From assembly GCA_036654375.1 (NCBI GenBank), contig JAVVSD010000001.1, positions 310,001 through 374,000 of the forward strand: a stretch of 64,000 bases of DNA. Reading direction: 5' to 3'. This DNA comes from RZYX01 sp036654375 (GTDB lineage: Bacteria; Bacillota; Clostridia; Oscillospirales; Acutalibacteraceae). The notes below the pieces were generated by a model that had not been told where the DNA came from, did not search any database, and worked only from the letters and a program-made list of their open reading frames with translations. Shown in pieces: positions 16,536 to 24,865 of the stretch. Both the position numbers and the translations under genes were made by a program. Each line of letters starts with the position of its first letter. Within the stretch, counting starts at the first letter, position 1.

Positions 16536-17142
16536 CGTTTTGCAACTCCTGTTCGTCAATTGCATTTTTAATATCGCTATATTGGTATCCAAGCCTTATA
16601 AGCGAATTTATTGTTCTTCTCAAATCCTTTTCGTCTGCAAGATTTCTTGAAGCAAACTTTGAATTAAGTAAATTTATAATACACTGTTTATCGTCTGTGT
16701 CAAGTTCATCTGTTATATTCTGTGAAATTTCTCTTGATACTCCACGCCTTAAAAGTTCCTGCCGAATTCTAAACGGACTCATTCCTTTTCGGATTTGCAA
16801 ATCATGTGCCAGCATTTGGGCATAATTTTCTTCGTTTATTAGCCCTAACTCTTCAATTTTATCTGCAACTTGAATTGCAATTTCTTTATCAACTTTTTGA
16901 GATAGCTTTTGTACAAGTTCTTTTTTAGTGTGATCTCTTCTCGAAATTATGTCCAATGCCCTGCTATAGGCACGACGAAAGCCAACCGCATCAAGTAATG
17001 CGGTTAGCTCATCTTCTGTTATTTCATCACCGCTTCTGACTGTTCCAGAAAACCAGAAGTCTGCGTCAACAGTTGCTCTATATTCATCGTCGACACTTAT
17101 GTGAATCTTGTTGCCTTTACCTTTTTTTGCTGTGATAATCAT
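16528..17142 (-). CDS. recX: RecX, regulator of RecA
   Basis: The 204-residue all-helical protein has the RecX three-helix repeats, seen in ALDIISRRDHTKKELVQKL, LINEENYAQMLAHDL and GMSPFRIRQELLRRGVSRE. RecX binds in the groove of the RecA filament and limits or caps its extension. Its start overlaps the recA stop by four nucleotides, the classical recA-recX coupling. Confidence 0.94.
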   Translation of the reverse strand: MIITAKKGKGNKIHISVDDEYRATVDADFWFSGTVRSGDEITEDELTALLDAVGFRRAYSRALDIISRRDHTKKELVQKLSQKVDKEIAIQVADKIEELGLINEENYAQMLAHDLQIRKGMSPFRIRQELLRRGVSREISQNITDELDTDDKQCIINLLNSKFASRNLADEKDLRRTINSLIRLGYQYSDIKNAIDEQELQNDV

Positions 17143-18242
17143 TCGTCATCATCAACTGCAATGTCAAGTTTTGCTTTTGCCTTTGCTGCTGTTTCAGGGA
17201 TTTCTGGAATACTTTCATTTTTTGCTATAAATCCCGCTTTTAGCTTTTCGGCAAGCTCCGCTTGATTCGCCTTTATCTCAGCCTCTATTGAATTTCTCAA
17301 GACTTCATCATTTGCCAGAAGTTCTTTTACATTATCCCTTCCCTGTCCAAGTCTTGTTTCGCCATATGAAAACCATGAGCCGCCTTTTTTTATAATGTCA
17401 AGTTTAACTCCAAGGTCAAGTATTTCACCTTCTCGTGAAATTCCATGACCATACATAATATCGAACTCTGCCTCTTTAAACGGTGGTGCAACCTTATTTT
17501 TTACTACCTTTGCTCTTGTTCTTGAACCAACAAATTCGTTTCCAGAAGACTTAAGCTGTTCAATTCGCCTAACATCAATTCTTATCGATGCGTAGAATTT
17601 AAGGGCTCTACCACCCGTTGTTGTTTCTGGATTGCCATAGACAACTCCGACTTTTTCACGAAGCTGATTTATAAATATTATTATGGTATCCGATTTTGCA
17701 ATTACACCTGCGAGCTTACGCAGTGCCTGCGACATGAGTCTTGCGTGCAATCCAACGTGGGAATCTCCCATTTCACCTTCAATTTCTGCTCTTGGAACAA
17801 GGGCAGCAACAGAGTCAATTACTATTATGTCCAATGCGCCAGAGCGTGCCAGAGCCTCTGCAATTTCAAGAGCCTGTTCACCATTGTCCGGCTGTGAAAC
17901 AAGCAGGGAATCAACATCAACGCCCAGATGAGAGGCATATACAGGATCAAGTGCGTGTTCCGCATCGACAAAAGCGGCTTCTCCGCCCATTTTTTGTGCT
18001 TCTGCAACAGCGTGAAGTGCAAGTGTTGTTTTTCCTGAAGATTCTGGTCCATATATCTCGATTATACGACCTCTTGGTAATCCGCCTATACCTGTGGCAG
18101 CATCCAACGCAATTGAGCCTGTTGATATTGCCTCAACATTCATTCCTTCGTTTTGGCCAAGACGCATGATTGCACCTTTGCCATATTTCTTCTCAATCTG
18201 TGCAAGGGCTGTATCCAATGCTTTCTTTTTATTATCTGCCAC
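17139..18242 (-). CDS. recA: RecA recombinase
   Basis: The 367-residue protein begins with the helical N-domain (ALAQIEKKYGKGAIMRLG), has Walker A GPESSGKTT near residue 68, the LFINQLREK-type loop (FINQLREKVGVVYGNPETTTGG), and an acidic C-terminal tail ending VDDDE. It forms ATP-dependent filaments on single-stranded DNA for homologous recombination and LexA cleavage. A LexA box lies 36-48 bp upstream of the start. First gene of the recA-recX-rimO-pgsA operon. Confidence 0.99.
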   Translation of the reverse strand: MADNKKKALDTALAQIEKKYGKGAIMRLGQNEGMNVEAISTGSIALDAATGIGGLPRGRIIEIYGPESSGKTTLALHAVAEAQKMGGEAAFVDAEHALDPVYASHLGVDVDSLLVSQPDNGEQALEIAEALARSGALDIIVIDSVAALVPRAEIEGEMGDSHVGLHARLMSQALRKLAGVIAKSDTIIIFINQLREKVGVVYGNPETTTGGRALKFYASIRIDVRRIEQLKSSGNEFVGSRTRAKVVKNKVAPPFKEAEFDIMYGHGISREGEILDLGVKLDIIKKGGSWFSYGETRLGQGRDNVKELLANDEVLRNSIEAEIKANQAELAEKLKAGFIAKNESIPEIPETAAKAKAKLDIAVDDDE

Positions 18243-18277
18243 TTTCTATTACCTCCGTATAAAACAATTTATCAATA

Positions 18278-18290
18278 GTACAAATGTTCG
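18278..18290 (-). promoter_or_regulatory. LexA (SOS) box upstream of recA
   Basis: CGAACATTTGTAC on the minus strand fits the Gram-positive LexA/DinR consensus CGAACNNNNGTTCG at 11 of the 13 positions it covers. Position and gene make SOS control of recA very likely. Confidence 0.75.
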
Positions 18291-18365
18291 CTATGGGTTA
18301 ATTATATATTATGGGTTTTAAAATTGCAATAGTAAAATGAAAATTTTATATAATTTAAAAAAGGC

Positions 18366-18394
18366 TTGCTTTTTATCGATAAGTTTGATAAAAT
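18366..18394 (+). promoter_or_regulatory. Promoter of rpmB
   Basis: TTGCTT (18366-18371), 17 bp, TAAAAT (18389-18394), 35 bp before the start codon. Confidence 0.65.
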
Positions 18395-18429
18395 ATCTCT
18401 GTTGTATTTGAAAAGGAGGTGCTGACAAA

Positions 18430-18618
18430 ATGGCAAAATGCGAATTCTGTGATAAGGATGTTTCCTTCGGAATTGCTGTTTCCCACTCTCACAGACGATC
18501 AAACAGAACTTGGAAGCCCAACATAAAAAGAGTTAAAGCAGTTGTTGATGGGTCTCCGCGTAGAGTGCACGTCTGCACTCGTTGCTTACGCTCAGGCAAG
18601 GTTACACGCGCAGTTTGA
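18430..18618 (+). CDS. rpmB: 50S ribosomal protein L28, zinc-binding form
   Basis: The 62-residue protein has the L28 core VSHSHRRSNRTWKPNIK and two cysteine pairs, CEFC near the start and CTRC near the end, so it is the Cys4 zinc ribbon (C+) paralogue type. AAAGGAGGTG lies close upstream of the ATG. It is monocistronic with its own promoter and terminator. Confidence 0.98.
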   Translation: MAKCEFCDKDVSFGIAVSHSHRRSNRTWKPNIKRVKAVVDGSPRRVHVCTRCLRSGKVTRAV

Positions 18619-18632
18619 TTAATAGTGGAATC

Positions 18633-18666
18633 GAAGCTATCTAATTATAGGTAGCTTCTTTTTTTA
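18633..18666 (+). terminator. Terminator of rpmB
   Basis: 11-bp stem GAAGCTATCTA/TAGGTAGCTTC (one wobble), 4-nt loop, then a run of seven T. The 3' end of the decayed gene on the other strand runs into this hairpin. Confidence 0.88.
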
Positions 18667-18995
18667 TTGAAATATAAAATACGGTCATCATCATTTGCTT
18701 TATTGAAATAGTTTACTATATTATCCCTTCCATATATGCTCTTAATATGTGCTGATTTGATTTCATTGTTGCATAAATACGCTCTTCCGTTTGGATTAAT
18801 ATATATAGGATATTGGAATATTATCATTGTCTACAACACTTTGTAATACTTTTGATGTAGTACCAATATTTAAAAAGCAAAACCAGCCTTATTTTTATCC
18901 CATTCGTCATGTTTTTCTTCAAAATTAGGATTAATAGAATACTTAACCCCTCCATCACTATTTGTGGTGGTGTTTTTTGTTGAATTTCTGTTGAC
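18645..18995 (-). pseudogene. Decayed phage/ICE-type fragment resembling a MuF C-terminal or Barnase/EndoU-like nuclease domain
   Basis: Three minus-strand frames read as successive pieces of one protein. 18995-18870 gives NTTTNSDGGVKYSINPNFEE and HDEWDKNKAGFAF before a stop. 18870-18796, shifted by one base, gives NIGTTSKVLQSVVDNDN. About 18810-18645, shifted again, gives EIKSAHIKSIYGRDNIVNYF and RILYFNKKRS. The S-x-Y-G-[RK]-D-N and ILY-x-[ND]-K-x-R-S motifs, and the KYSINPNFE entry, recall the C-terminal domains of large phage head-morphogenesis (MuF) and mobile-element polyvalent proteins. The conserved middle is shortened. No ribosome-binding site or intact frame remains, so this is a relic. 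The family assignment is from memory of motifs only. Confidence 0.6.
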
Positions 18996-19069
18996 TTGAC
19001 ATAGCATTGTTGACCAATTGTTGACCTCATTTCAGCATAATTCCGACTAATTTAGCCATTGATATTAAA

Positions 19070-19116
19070 TAAAAAATCCTTGATAAACAACGCAGTTATG
19101 CGGTTTATCAAGGATT
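19070..19116 (-). terminator. Terminator of tRNA-Gln
   Basis: Minus-strand stem of 14 perfect pairs, AATCCTTGATAAAC/GTTTATCAAGGATT, extended inside by CGCA/TGCG across a 2-nt bulge, followed by a T-run. It begins seven nucleotides after the tRNA CCA. Confidence 0.88.
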
Positions 19117-19122
19117 TAAACT

Positions 19123-19196
19123 TGGCTGCGGAAGAAGGACTTGAACCCTCACAAACAGAGTCAGAGTCTGCCGTGCTACCATTACACAATTCCGCA
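19123..19196 (-). tRNA. tRNA-Gln (anticodon CTG)
   Basis: 74 nt including an encoded CCA. The acceptor arm is TGCGGAA/TTCCGCA with discriminator G, the D-loop has AATGGTAGCA, the anticodon stem GCAGA/TCTGT encloses the loop CTCTGAC, and the T-arm has GGTTCAAGTCC. Anticodon CTG reads CAG glutamine codons. The weak first pair (T-A) and G73 are typical of tRNA-Gln. Confidence 0.95.
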
Positions 19197-19210
19197 CCAA
19201 CGCAAGTGGT

Positions 19211-19240
19211 ATTATACACTTTTATAATATATATTGTCAA
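19211..19240 (-). promoter_or_regulatory. Promoter of tRNA-Gln
   Basis: Perfect TTGACA (19235-19240) and TATAAT (19211-19216) with an 18-bp spacer, ending 15 bp before the tRNA 5' end. Confidence 0.85.
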
Positions 19241-19451
19241 TAGTGTTTGGACGATTTTTTTAAAAGTATGGGATAATTTTTACCAACTTTTTATGAAAAT
19301 TATACTTTGCAAATAGGGCGATAATTTATCTTTAAACCATATGAATTTTAATGTTTTGAACTTTATATGTAAGTGACTAAATTCCACTTTAAAATGTTAT
19401 TTTACAGCTTTTCCACTTCAAATCTTCAAACATTTTTGCCATTTATGTTGC

Positions 19452-19568
19452 TCATTTTTCACTTTGCTTTTTTACTTGCTGTTCAAGCTTTTTGACCTTT
19501 GATGGCAAACCAATCATTGAAATTGAGATTAAAAATGCTGCCACTTTAAAAAGTGCGAAACCTTCCAT
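19452..19568 (-). CDS. Putative 38-residue single-span membrane protein
   Basis: A short minus-strand frame reads MEGFALFKVAAFLISISM, a hydrophobic span, then IGLPSKVKKLEQQVKKQSEK, a charged helix with heptad-like spacing. It starts 12 nt after the stop of the CDP-glycerol transferase-like gene, so it would be the last gene of the teichoic-acid operon. The ribosome-binding site is weak (GGGT). Small span-plus-coiled-coil proteins are common but poorly annotated. The plus-strand region 19241-19451 holds nothing else recognisable. Confidence 0.45.
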   Translation of the reverse strand: MEGFALFKVAAFLISISMIGLPSKVKKLEQQVKKQSEK

Positions 19569-19580
19569 ATAATTACCCGA

Positions 19581-20720
19581 TTACTTTTGCATTAATATGG
19601 CATCTGCAACCTTTTTGCTTGCCGTGCCATCTATATCTCCGAAATTGAATTCTCTGAATCCCCTGTTTTTTTCAACAGCAAAATCACCGCTTTTAAGAAT
19701 CTCTAAAAGCTCTGGCATTGACTTTGCAACTTTTCCCGGAACATAACTTTCATATTCAAAATAGAAATCTCTATTTTGTTCATATTCTTCCAAGTCAAAA
19801 GCATAAAAGAGCATTGGCTTTTTCTGAATTGAAAAGTCCATGCAAACTGATGAATAGTCGGTTATAAGCATATCACAAATAAGGCACAGTTCATTAATAT
19901 TTTCATAATCTGTGACATCTGTTGCCCTATCTATACTTGAGTTGTCGCTATGAACCTGTGGGTGTAGTCTTATTAAAACAGAATATTCCCCGCCAAGTGC
20001 CTCCTCAACACATTTTGCATTAAAACTGTTAAGAAGCTCTGCATCTTTACCCTTGTTTTCTCTAAAAGTCGGTGCATAGAGCAACAATTTTTTACCTTTA
20101 CACTGCGGATATTTTTCGTCAAACCCTGCTCGTATCGCTTCTATATCATGATTTTCAAAAAAATAATCTGTTGACGGTGAGCCAAGCGGAAGCACTTGGT
20201 CGCAAGAAACGCCAAAAGCGTTTGCATAAATTTGCTCTACCAAAACTGACGAGCATACAACAAATGTTAGCCTGCTGTTTGCCTTTTTTTCTCGTTTTCT
20301 TATCGTCTTTGGCAGTTCAATGTCAAGCCCAAACTTTTTAAATGCTCCCTGTGCGTGCCAAAGCTGAACAATCACTGTCTTTTTGTTTGGCTTTGCATAG
20401 GCAAGCGGCATAAATGTGTCATTCAAAAATATGTATTTTGCTCTTGCAAGGTGACTTGACGAAACCGTGAAAAATCTTAAGGCTCTTCCAACTGAGCTTA
20501 TAAACTGCTTTATGCCTTTTCCCCTCACAAGTTCAATATCCTTGCGAGTTATAAGAGTTGTTTTAAGCCCCCTTAATTCTGCTTGCTGCCGTATATAGCC
20601 CAAACTGTCGTTAAACGACGCATTGTGCATTGAAACAAGCACAACGCTGTCGCTTCTTACTCCAAAGAGTTTATAAATATTAAAGAATATTGAATACAAA
20701 ACAAAAAAGAATCTTTTCAT
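19581..20720 (-). CDS. CDP-glycerol/CDP-ribitol glycero(ribito)phosphotransferase domain protein (TagB/TarF-like)
   Basis: The 379-residue protein has a hydrophobic N-terminal patch for peripheral membrane binding and the family catalytic motifs: QLWHAQGAFKKFG near residue 120, LLLYAPTFRENKGKD near 210, LIRLHPQVH near 250, and ITDYSSVCMDF near 290. Such enzymes add glycerol- or ribitol-phosphate units to a lipid-linked teichoic-acid primer at the inner membrane face. With TarI and TarJ upstream, CDP-ribitol is the likely donor, but TarF, TarK/TarL and TagB cannot be separated by eye. At about 380 residues it has only the catalytic domain. Confidence 0.85.
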   Translation of the reverse strand: MKRFFFVLYSIFFNIYKLFGVRSDSVVLVSMHNASFNDSLGYIRQQAELRGLKTTLITRKDIELVRGKGIKQFISSVGRALRFFTVSSSHLARAKYIFLNDTFMPLAYAKPNKKTVIVQLWHAQGAFKKFGLDIELPKTIRKREKKANSRLTFVVCSSVLVEQIYANAFGVSCDQVLPLGSPSTDYFFENHDIEAIRAGFDEKYPQCKGKKLLLYAPTFRENKGKDAELLNSFNAKCVEEALGGEYSVLIRLHPQVHSDNSSIDRATDVTDYENINELCLICDMLITDYSSVCMDFSIQKKPMLFYAFDLEEYEQNRDFYFEYESYVPGKVAKSMPELLEILKSGDFAVEKNRGFREFNFGDIDGTASKKVADAILMQK

Positions 20721-20723
20721 ATC

Positions 20724-21749
20724 TTATTTTTCCCATTTCAATATAGTTTTTCCTATCCTTCTATTTACATCAAGGTCAAATGCTCGGTGGATATCGTTAA
20801 TACTTCTTACGGTTATTACATCACCAATAAGATTTTCGAAGTACTTTACAGCCTGCGGATGGTTTTCGTATAACTTTACTGTCCTTTCGAAATCAGTTCT
20901 CCCGCTTCTGCTGCTTCCAAACATCCTCAAACCTTTTTCAAGAACCATTCTTGTATTAATATCCACAAAATTCTCAGAAACACCTGTAAGTGCTATTGTT
21001 CCCTCAGGATTTATGTGGTCTATTATCTGATTTATTGCACTTTGTGCGCCTGTTCCACCAACACATTCAAATGCGTGATCGATAGCTAAATCAGATGGCA
21101 CCTCAGATACATCATATGTTTCGTCAGCGAATGTAAAGTATGATAGCTTGTCATGGTTTGTGCCAAAGACAAAGAGCTTTGACTCAGGAAAAACATACTT
21201 TAACAGCACCGAAGTTATAAATCCAAGATTGCCATCGCCCCAAATTCCTATCTTATCTCTTCGGCTGTGAGATATTGATTCAAATCGTGTAATTATATGC
21301 ATACTTACACTTACAAGCTCTGTAAATGCTGCAACACAAGGGTCAACATCATTACTTATTTTAACTATTCGGTCATGCGGCATAAGAACATAGTCCTGCA
21401 AAAATCCATTGTGACCACTTGAACGGAAATAGCTTGAATATCTGTAGTTTTCTGCTATAACATCATCGTTCTTTGTGGGTGTATTTGGAATTGCAATGAC
21501 CTTGTCACCTGGCTTGAACTCACCTTTAGGATCATACACAACCTGTGCCATACATTCATGTATAAGTGCCATTGGAAGCTTCTGCTTAAGTACCGCCTGC
21601 GAACGGGTTCCCTGATAATAGCGTTGATCTGCCTTGCAAATTGCCAGATAAAGCGGACGCACTAAAACATCACCACATGAGATGTCAATCTCTGTGTATG
21701 TTGTTTCTATCATTCGTGGTGCCGTAAGCTGATATACCGCACTAATCAT
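20724..21749 (-). CDS. tarJ: TarJ-like ribulose-5-phosphate reductase (zinc/NADPH alcohol dehydrogenase)
   Basis: The 341-residue medium-chain dehydrogenase has an N-terminal GroES-like domain with the catalytic cysteine in LAICKADQRYYQG, HECMAQVVYDP, and a Rossmann domain with IGIWGDGNLGF. It matches TarJ, which reduces ribulose-5-phosphate to ribitol-5-phosphate. Its start overlaps the tarI-like gene by eight nucleotides, the same coupling as in staphylococcal tarIJ. Confidence 0.9.
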   Translation of the reverse strand: MISAVYQLTAPRMIETTYTEIDISCGDVLVRPLYLAICKADQRYYQGTRSQAVLKQKLPMALIHECMAQVVYDPKGEFKPGDKVIAIPNTPTKNDDVIAENYRYSSYFRSSGHNGFLQDYVLMPHDRIVKISNDVDPCVAAFTELVSVSMHIITRFESISHSRRDKIGIWGDGNLGFITSVLLKYVFPESKLFVFGTNHDKLSYFTFADETYDVSEVPSDLAIDHAFECVGGTGAQSAINQIIDHINPEGTIALTGVSENFVDINTRMVLEKGLRMFGSSRSGRTDFERTVKLYENHPQAVKYFENLIGDVITVRSINDIHRAFDLDVNRRIGKTILKWEK

Positions 21750-22458
21750 TAGTTATTGCTCCTTCTATCATCGTCTGTGCGACTCTTAAATCAAACGGAT
21801 AGGTTATCTTCATGTTAAAGACTTCGCCCTGCACAAGATGTACTGGCTCACCCTTAATTGCAAAAATTTTGCAGGCATCTGTCATTATGTCCTTTTCATC
21901 ATCTGTCAAGCTCTCATAAAGCTCCTTGAGCCTTTTTGCCTTAAAAGACTGTGGAGTCTGACCTTGAAACAGCTCGGACCTATTTGGAACACTATTTATT
22001 GTTGTTCCATCATTACTTTGAACAATTGTGTCGGTTGCAGGAATAACGGTGTCACACGCTCCAAACTCCATCGCCGCCTGAATGTTTTCCTCAATTATCC
22101 TGTGTGTAACAAAAGGACGCACCGCGTCATGTGTGACTATTATTGTATCGTCATCAATCCCATAGTTCTCTTCGATATATTTAATTGCGTTATAAAGTGT
22201 TTCGTTTCTTGTACTTCCACCTTTTATAACTGTTACTCTGCTATCGTCCGATATAGATTTGCAAAGCATATTGCTTGTGTGTGATACCCACTGCTCAGGA
22301 CAGAGGACTATAACCTTTTCAAATTTGGGGTTTATATAGAATTTTTCTACCGTTTGGATAATGATTGGGCTTTTGCCAAGCATTAAAAACTGCTTTGGCG
22401 TGTCAGAGTTGCCCATTCTGCTTCCCTTTCCACCAGCCAATACAACTGCGAATACCAT
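21742..22458 (-). CDS. tarI: Ribitol-5-phosphate cytidylyltransferase (TarI/IspD family)
   Basis: The 238-residue nucleotidyltransferase has VVLAGGKGSRMGNSDTPKQF at the N-terminus (CTP-binding loop), THDAVRPFV near residue 110 and a QGQTPQSFKAKRL motif. The IspD family includes TarI; the neighbouring tarJ and teichoic-acid transporters indicate that it makes CDP-ribitol and not the isoprenoid intermediate. GGAGG nine nucleotides upstream supports the start. Confidence 0.9.
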   Translation of the reverse strand: MVFAVVLAGGKGSRMGNSDTPKQFLMLGKSPIIIQTVEKFYINPKFEKVIVLCPEQWVSHTSNMLCKSISDDSRVTVIKGGSTRNETLYNAIKYIEENYGIDDDTIIVTHDAVRPFVTHRIIEENIQAAMEFGACDTVIPATDTIVQSNDGTTINSVPNRSELFQGQTPQSFKAKRLKELYESLTDDEKDIMTDACKIFAIKGEPVHLVQGEVFNMKITYPFDLRVAQTMIEGAITND

Positions 22459-22472
22459 AAGTGCATACCTCC

Positions 22473-23213
22473 CTATTTTTTAATCATTTCTGTATATTTA
22501 TCGCATACTTCGTCTGCTGTTCCACTGGCAATTATCTGCCCTTTTTGAAGAATTATCGCCTTGTTACAAATTTTTCTTACCTGCTCTGTATTGTGTGAAA
22601 CAAAAAGCACTGTAATGCCAGTATCTATCATTCCACGAAGCTTTGCCTCGCTCTTTTTTTTGAATTTTGCATCACCAACAGAAAGAACCTCGTCCAGAAT
22701 GAGGACCTCTGGTGCTACGGCTGTTGCAATTGCAAAACCCAACCTTGCTTTCATTCCTGAAGAATAATTTTTTAGTGGAACATCAATAAACTCTTTAAGC
22801 TCGGAAAATTCAACTATTTCGTCATACTTTGACTGAATAAATTTCCTTGGATATCCCATTGTTGCCCCATATAAAAAGATGTTTTCAGCCCCTGTATAGT
22901 TTGGGTCAAAGCCTGCTCCAAGCTCAATCATTGGTGCTATGACACCCTTGACTTTAACTGAGCCTTCAGTTGGCTTCATTACTCCCGCAATAACCTTAAG
23001 CAAGGTGCTTTTGCCTGCTCCATTAAGCCCCATTACTCCGAGCCTGTCACCTTTTTCCGCAGAAAAGCTAATATCTTTTAAAGCCCAAAATGAATTGTAG
23101 TGCAACTTTCCCTGAAGCAACTTTATTGTGTATTCTTTTATATTATCAATTTTTTCATTGTTAAGATTAAACATCATTCCAACATTCTCAACAACTATTA
23201 CTGGTTCTGCCAA
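22473..23213 (-). CDS. tagH: Teichoic-acid/polysaccharide ABC exporter, ATP-binding subunit (TagH-like)
   Basis: The 246-residue ATPase has Walker A MGLNGAGKST, signature NYSSGMKARLGFA, Walker B VLILDEVLSVGD and a switch histidine in VLFVSHNTEQV. The long segment before Walker A (YTIKLLQGKLHYNSFWALKD) is typical of TagH/Wzt. There is no C-terminal carbohydrate-binding domain, so it is the short form. It pairs with the TagG-like permease just upstream. Confidence 0.92.
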   Translation of the reverse strand: MAEPVIVVENVGMMFNLNNEKIDNIKEYTIKLLQGKLHYNSFWALKDISFSAEKGDRLGVMGLNGAGKSTLLKVIAGVMKPTEGSVKVKGVIAPMIELGAGFDPNYTGAENIFLYGATMGYPRKFIQSKYDEIVEFSELKEFIDVPLKNYSSGMKARLGFAIATAVAPEVLILDEVLSVGDAKFKKKSEAKLRGMIDTGITVLFVSHNTEQVRKICNKAIILQKGQIIASGTADEVCDKYTEMIKK

Positions 23214-23232
23214 ACAAAGCCCTCCCTAACGC

Positions 23233-24075
23233 TTATATGTGAAGAATAAACTTGTCTTGCTTTTTATAGAATGCAAAAAATCCGAGTAGCAAGAAGAATA
23301 TGCTGATTCCCAATGAATAGTAGAACCAATTCCAGTTCCACATCTCTCCAAACAGCACACAGCTTCTGAACATCGAAACTAAGGAATACAGGGGATTTGC
23401 CATTAAAACGCCCTGCATAAAAGGGCTTAAATGCATCTGGTCAACACTGTAGAATATTGGTGTCATATAGAAAAGCAACATACAAAATACATCGTAAAGA
23501 TATTCAATATCCCTGAAAAATACCTCAAGTGTTGCCAGTAACATTCCAATACCCATGCAAAGAATAAATAATATCATCACCGGAACAACTGCAAGGAAAA
23601 CATACGGTGTTAATTTCATTGGTGTTTGCGTGAAAATCATGAAATATCCCATTACAACTGCCAGAACGCTTAGAGAAATCAAAAAAGTTACAAAGGTTGA
23701 AATTATATTTGACAATGGATAAATATATTTTGGTACATACACTTTTTTTACAATTGTTGCATTTCCAAGAATTGAACGCATTGCCTTTTTGGTTGCCTGC
23801 GTATAGAACTCATAGATAAGCCTTCCGCAGAGGAGATAGGTTGGGTAATTTAGCACACTTGCATTATCTTTTCCGAAAACTTGTCCAAAAACAAGCACCA
23901 AGACAATCATTGTCAAAAGTGGCTGTAAAAATGTCCAAAACACTCCTAAAATTGAATTGCGATACTGAAGCTTTATATTCTTTTTTATTAGCTCTCCCAG
24001 CAAAAAGCGGTATTTTAAGAAATTTTTAAAATACTTCTTTTTGGGTTCAGCACTTTTTTTTGCAACTTCTGTCAT
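23233..24075 (-). CDS. tagG: Teichoic-acid/polysaccharide ABC exporter, permease (TagG-like)
   Basis: The ABC2-type permease has an N-terminal cytoplasmic amphipathic helix (IKKNIKLQYRNSILGVFW, a family hallmark) and six membrane spans, with the YMTPIFYSV motif in span 5. It flips or exports the lipid-linked polymer with TagH. I start at the ATG at 24075, with GGAGGT ten nucleotides upstream; the longer frame starts at a TTG inside the preceding gene. Confidence 0.91.
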   Translation of the reverse strand: MTEVAKKSAEPKKKYFKNFLKYRFLLGELIKKNIKLQYRNSILGVFWTFLQPLLTMIVLVLVFGQVFGKDNASVLNYPTYLLCGRLIYEFYTQATKKAMRSILGNATIVKKVYVPKYIYPLSNIISTFVTFLISLSVLAVVMGYFMIFTQTPMKLTPYVFLAVVPVMILFILCMGIGMLLATLEVFFRDIEYLYDVFCMLLFYMTPIFYSVDQMHLSPFMQGVLMANPLYSLVSMFRSCVLFGEMWNWNWFYYSLGISIFFLLLGFFAFYKKQDKFILHI

Positions 24076-24083
24076 CTGTCTTT

Positions 24084-24854
24084 TTACCTCCGCCACTTCC
24101 AAAAATAGCTAAACATTGATTTTATATGAATAAACATCAATTTAAAGTTTCGTTTGCTATCTCTGCCCCAGACATGGTAGACAATCGCGTCAGGAAACAG
24201 CATTGTTCTTGATGTTTTATTTATCTCTCTTGTTATGTCGCAGTCCTCAAAATACATAAAGTACCGCTCATCAAACCCGCCAAGCCTTTTGAATGCCGAA
24301 GTTCTGAAAAACATGAAGCAGCCTGAAGCATTTTCAATATCAAACGGCTTTGACCAGTCCTGATTCATCATCGTGTATTCTTGAAGCAATTTGCTTGGCT
24401 TTTCTTCGTTTCTTAGCCTGCTTGCAAAAAGATATTTAAACTTTGGGTTGAGTTTACCCAGCATCTGTCGCCTTCCGTCTGGAAAGCATATTTGCGGTGA
24501 GAGCAAGTCAATATCTTTATGTTCTTCCATATAGTTTGCCATTTTTTCTACTACATCATCAGCAATTATAATATCTGGATTTACAACTATATGATAATCT
24601 GAATCAATTATGTTAAGAATTCTGTTGTGTCCCACGCCAAAGCCAGTATTTTCACCTGTTTTTATTATCTTGAGCCTTTCTTCTGAGGTATATTCCTGCT
24701 CCAGAAACTCTAAAGTCCCGTCTGTTGAGCCATTATCCACAACATACAGAGTAAAATCTACACCTTGTGTAAATCTTAGAAGCGTGCCGACTGTTTTGCC
24801 TATATAATTTATGTTGTTGTAAGTAACTATGCAGGCTGAAACCTTTTTGCTCAT
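24084..24854 (-). CDS. GT2-family glycosyltransferase (rhamnosyltransferase-like)
   Basis: From the ATG at 24854 the 256-residue protein is a GT-A enzyme with ACIVTYNNINYI, YVVDNGSTDGTLEFL, NTGFGVGHNRIL, VVNPDIIIADD (DxD-like) and a FMYFEDCDITREI acceptor-site motif. These are the features of rhamnosyl/galactosyl transferases of the WbbL type. AGGA seven nucleotides upstream decides the start. It overlaps no neighbour and sits between another GT2 and tagG, so it probably acts on the teichoic-acid linkage or a decoration. Confidence 0.86.
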   Translation of the reverse strand: MSKKVSACIVTYNNINYIGKTVGTLLRFTQGVDFTLYVVDNGSTDGTLEFLEQEYTSEERLKIIKTGENTGFGVGHNRILNIIDSDYHIVVNPDIIIADDVVEKMANYMEEHKDIDLLSPQICFPDGRRQMLGKLNPKFKYLFASRLRNEEKPSKLLQEYTMMNQDWSKPFDIENASGCFMFFRTSAFKRLGGFDERYFMYFEDCDITREINKTSRTMLFPDAIVYHVWGRDSKRNFKLMFIHIKSMFSYFWKWRR

Positions 24855-24865
24855 AGTTGTTCCTC

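Noticed and set aside
18824..19030. 68-codon minus-strand frame
   Set aside because: It is a shifted reading of the decayed MuF-like relic; the meaningful pieces are in the neighbouring frames.
22473..24075. TagG/TagH as a drug exporter
   Set aside because: The ABC2 permease helix, the TagH-like long N-terminus and the teichoic-acid neighbours all point to polymer export.
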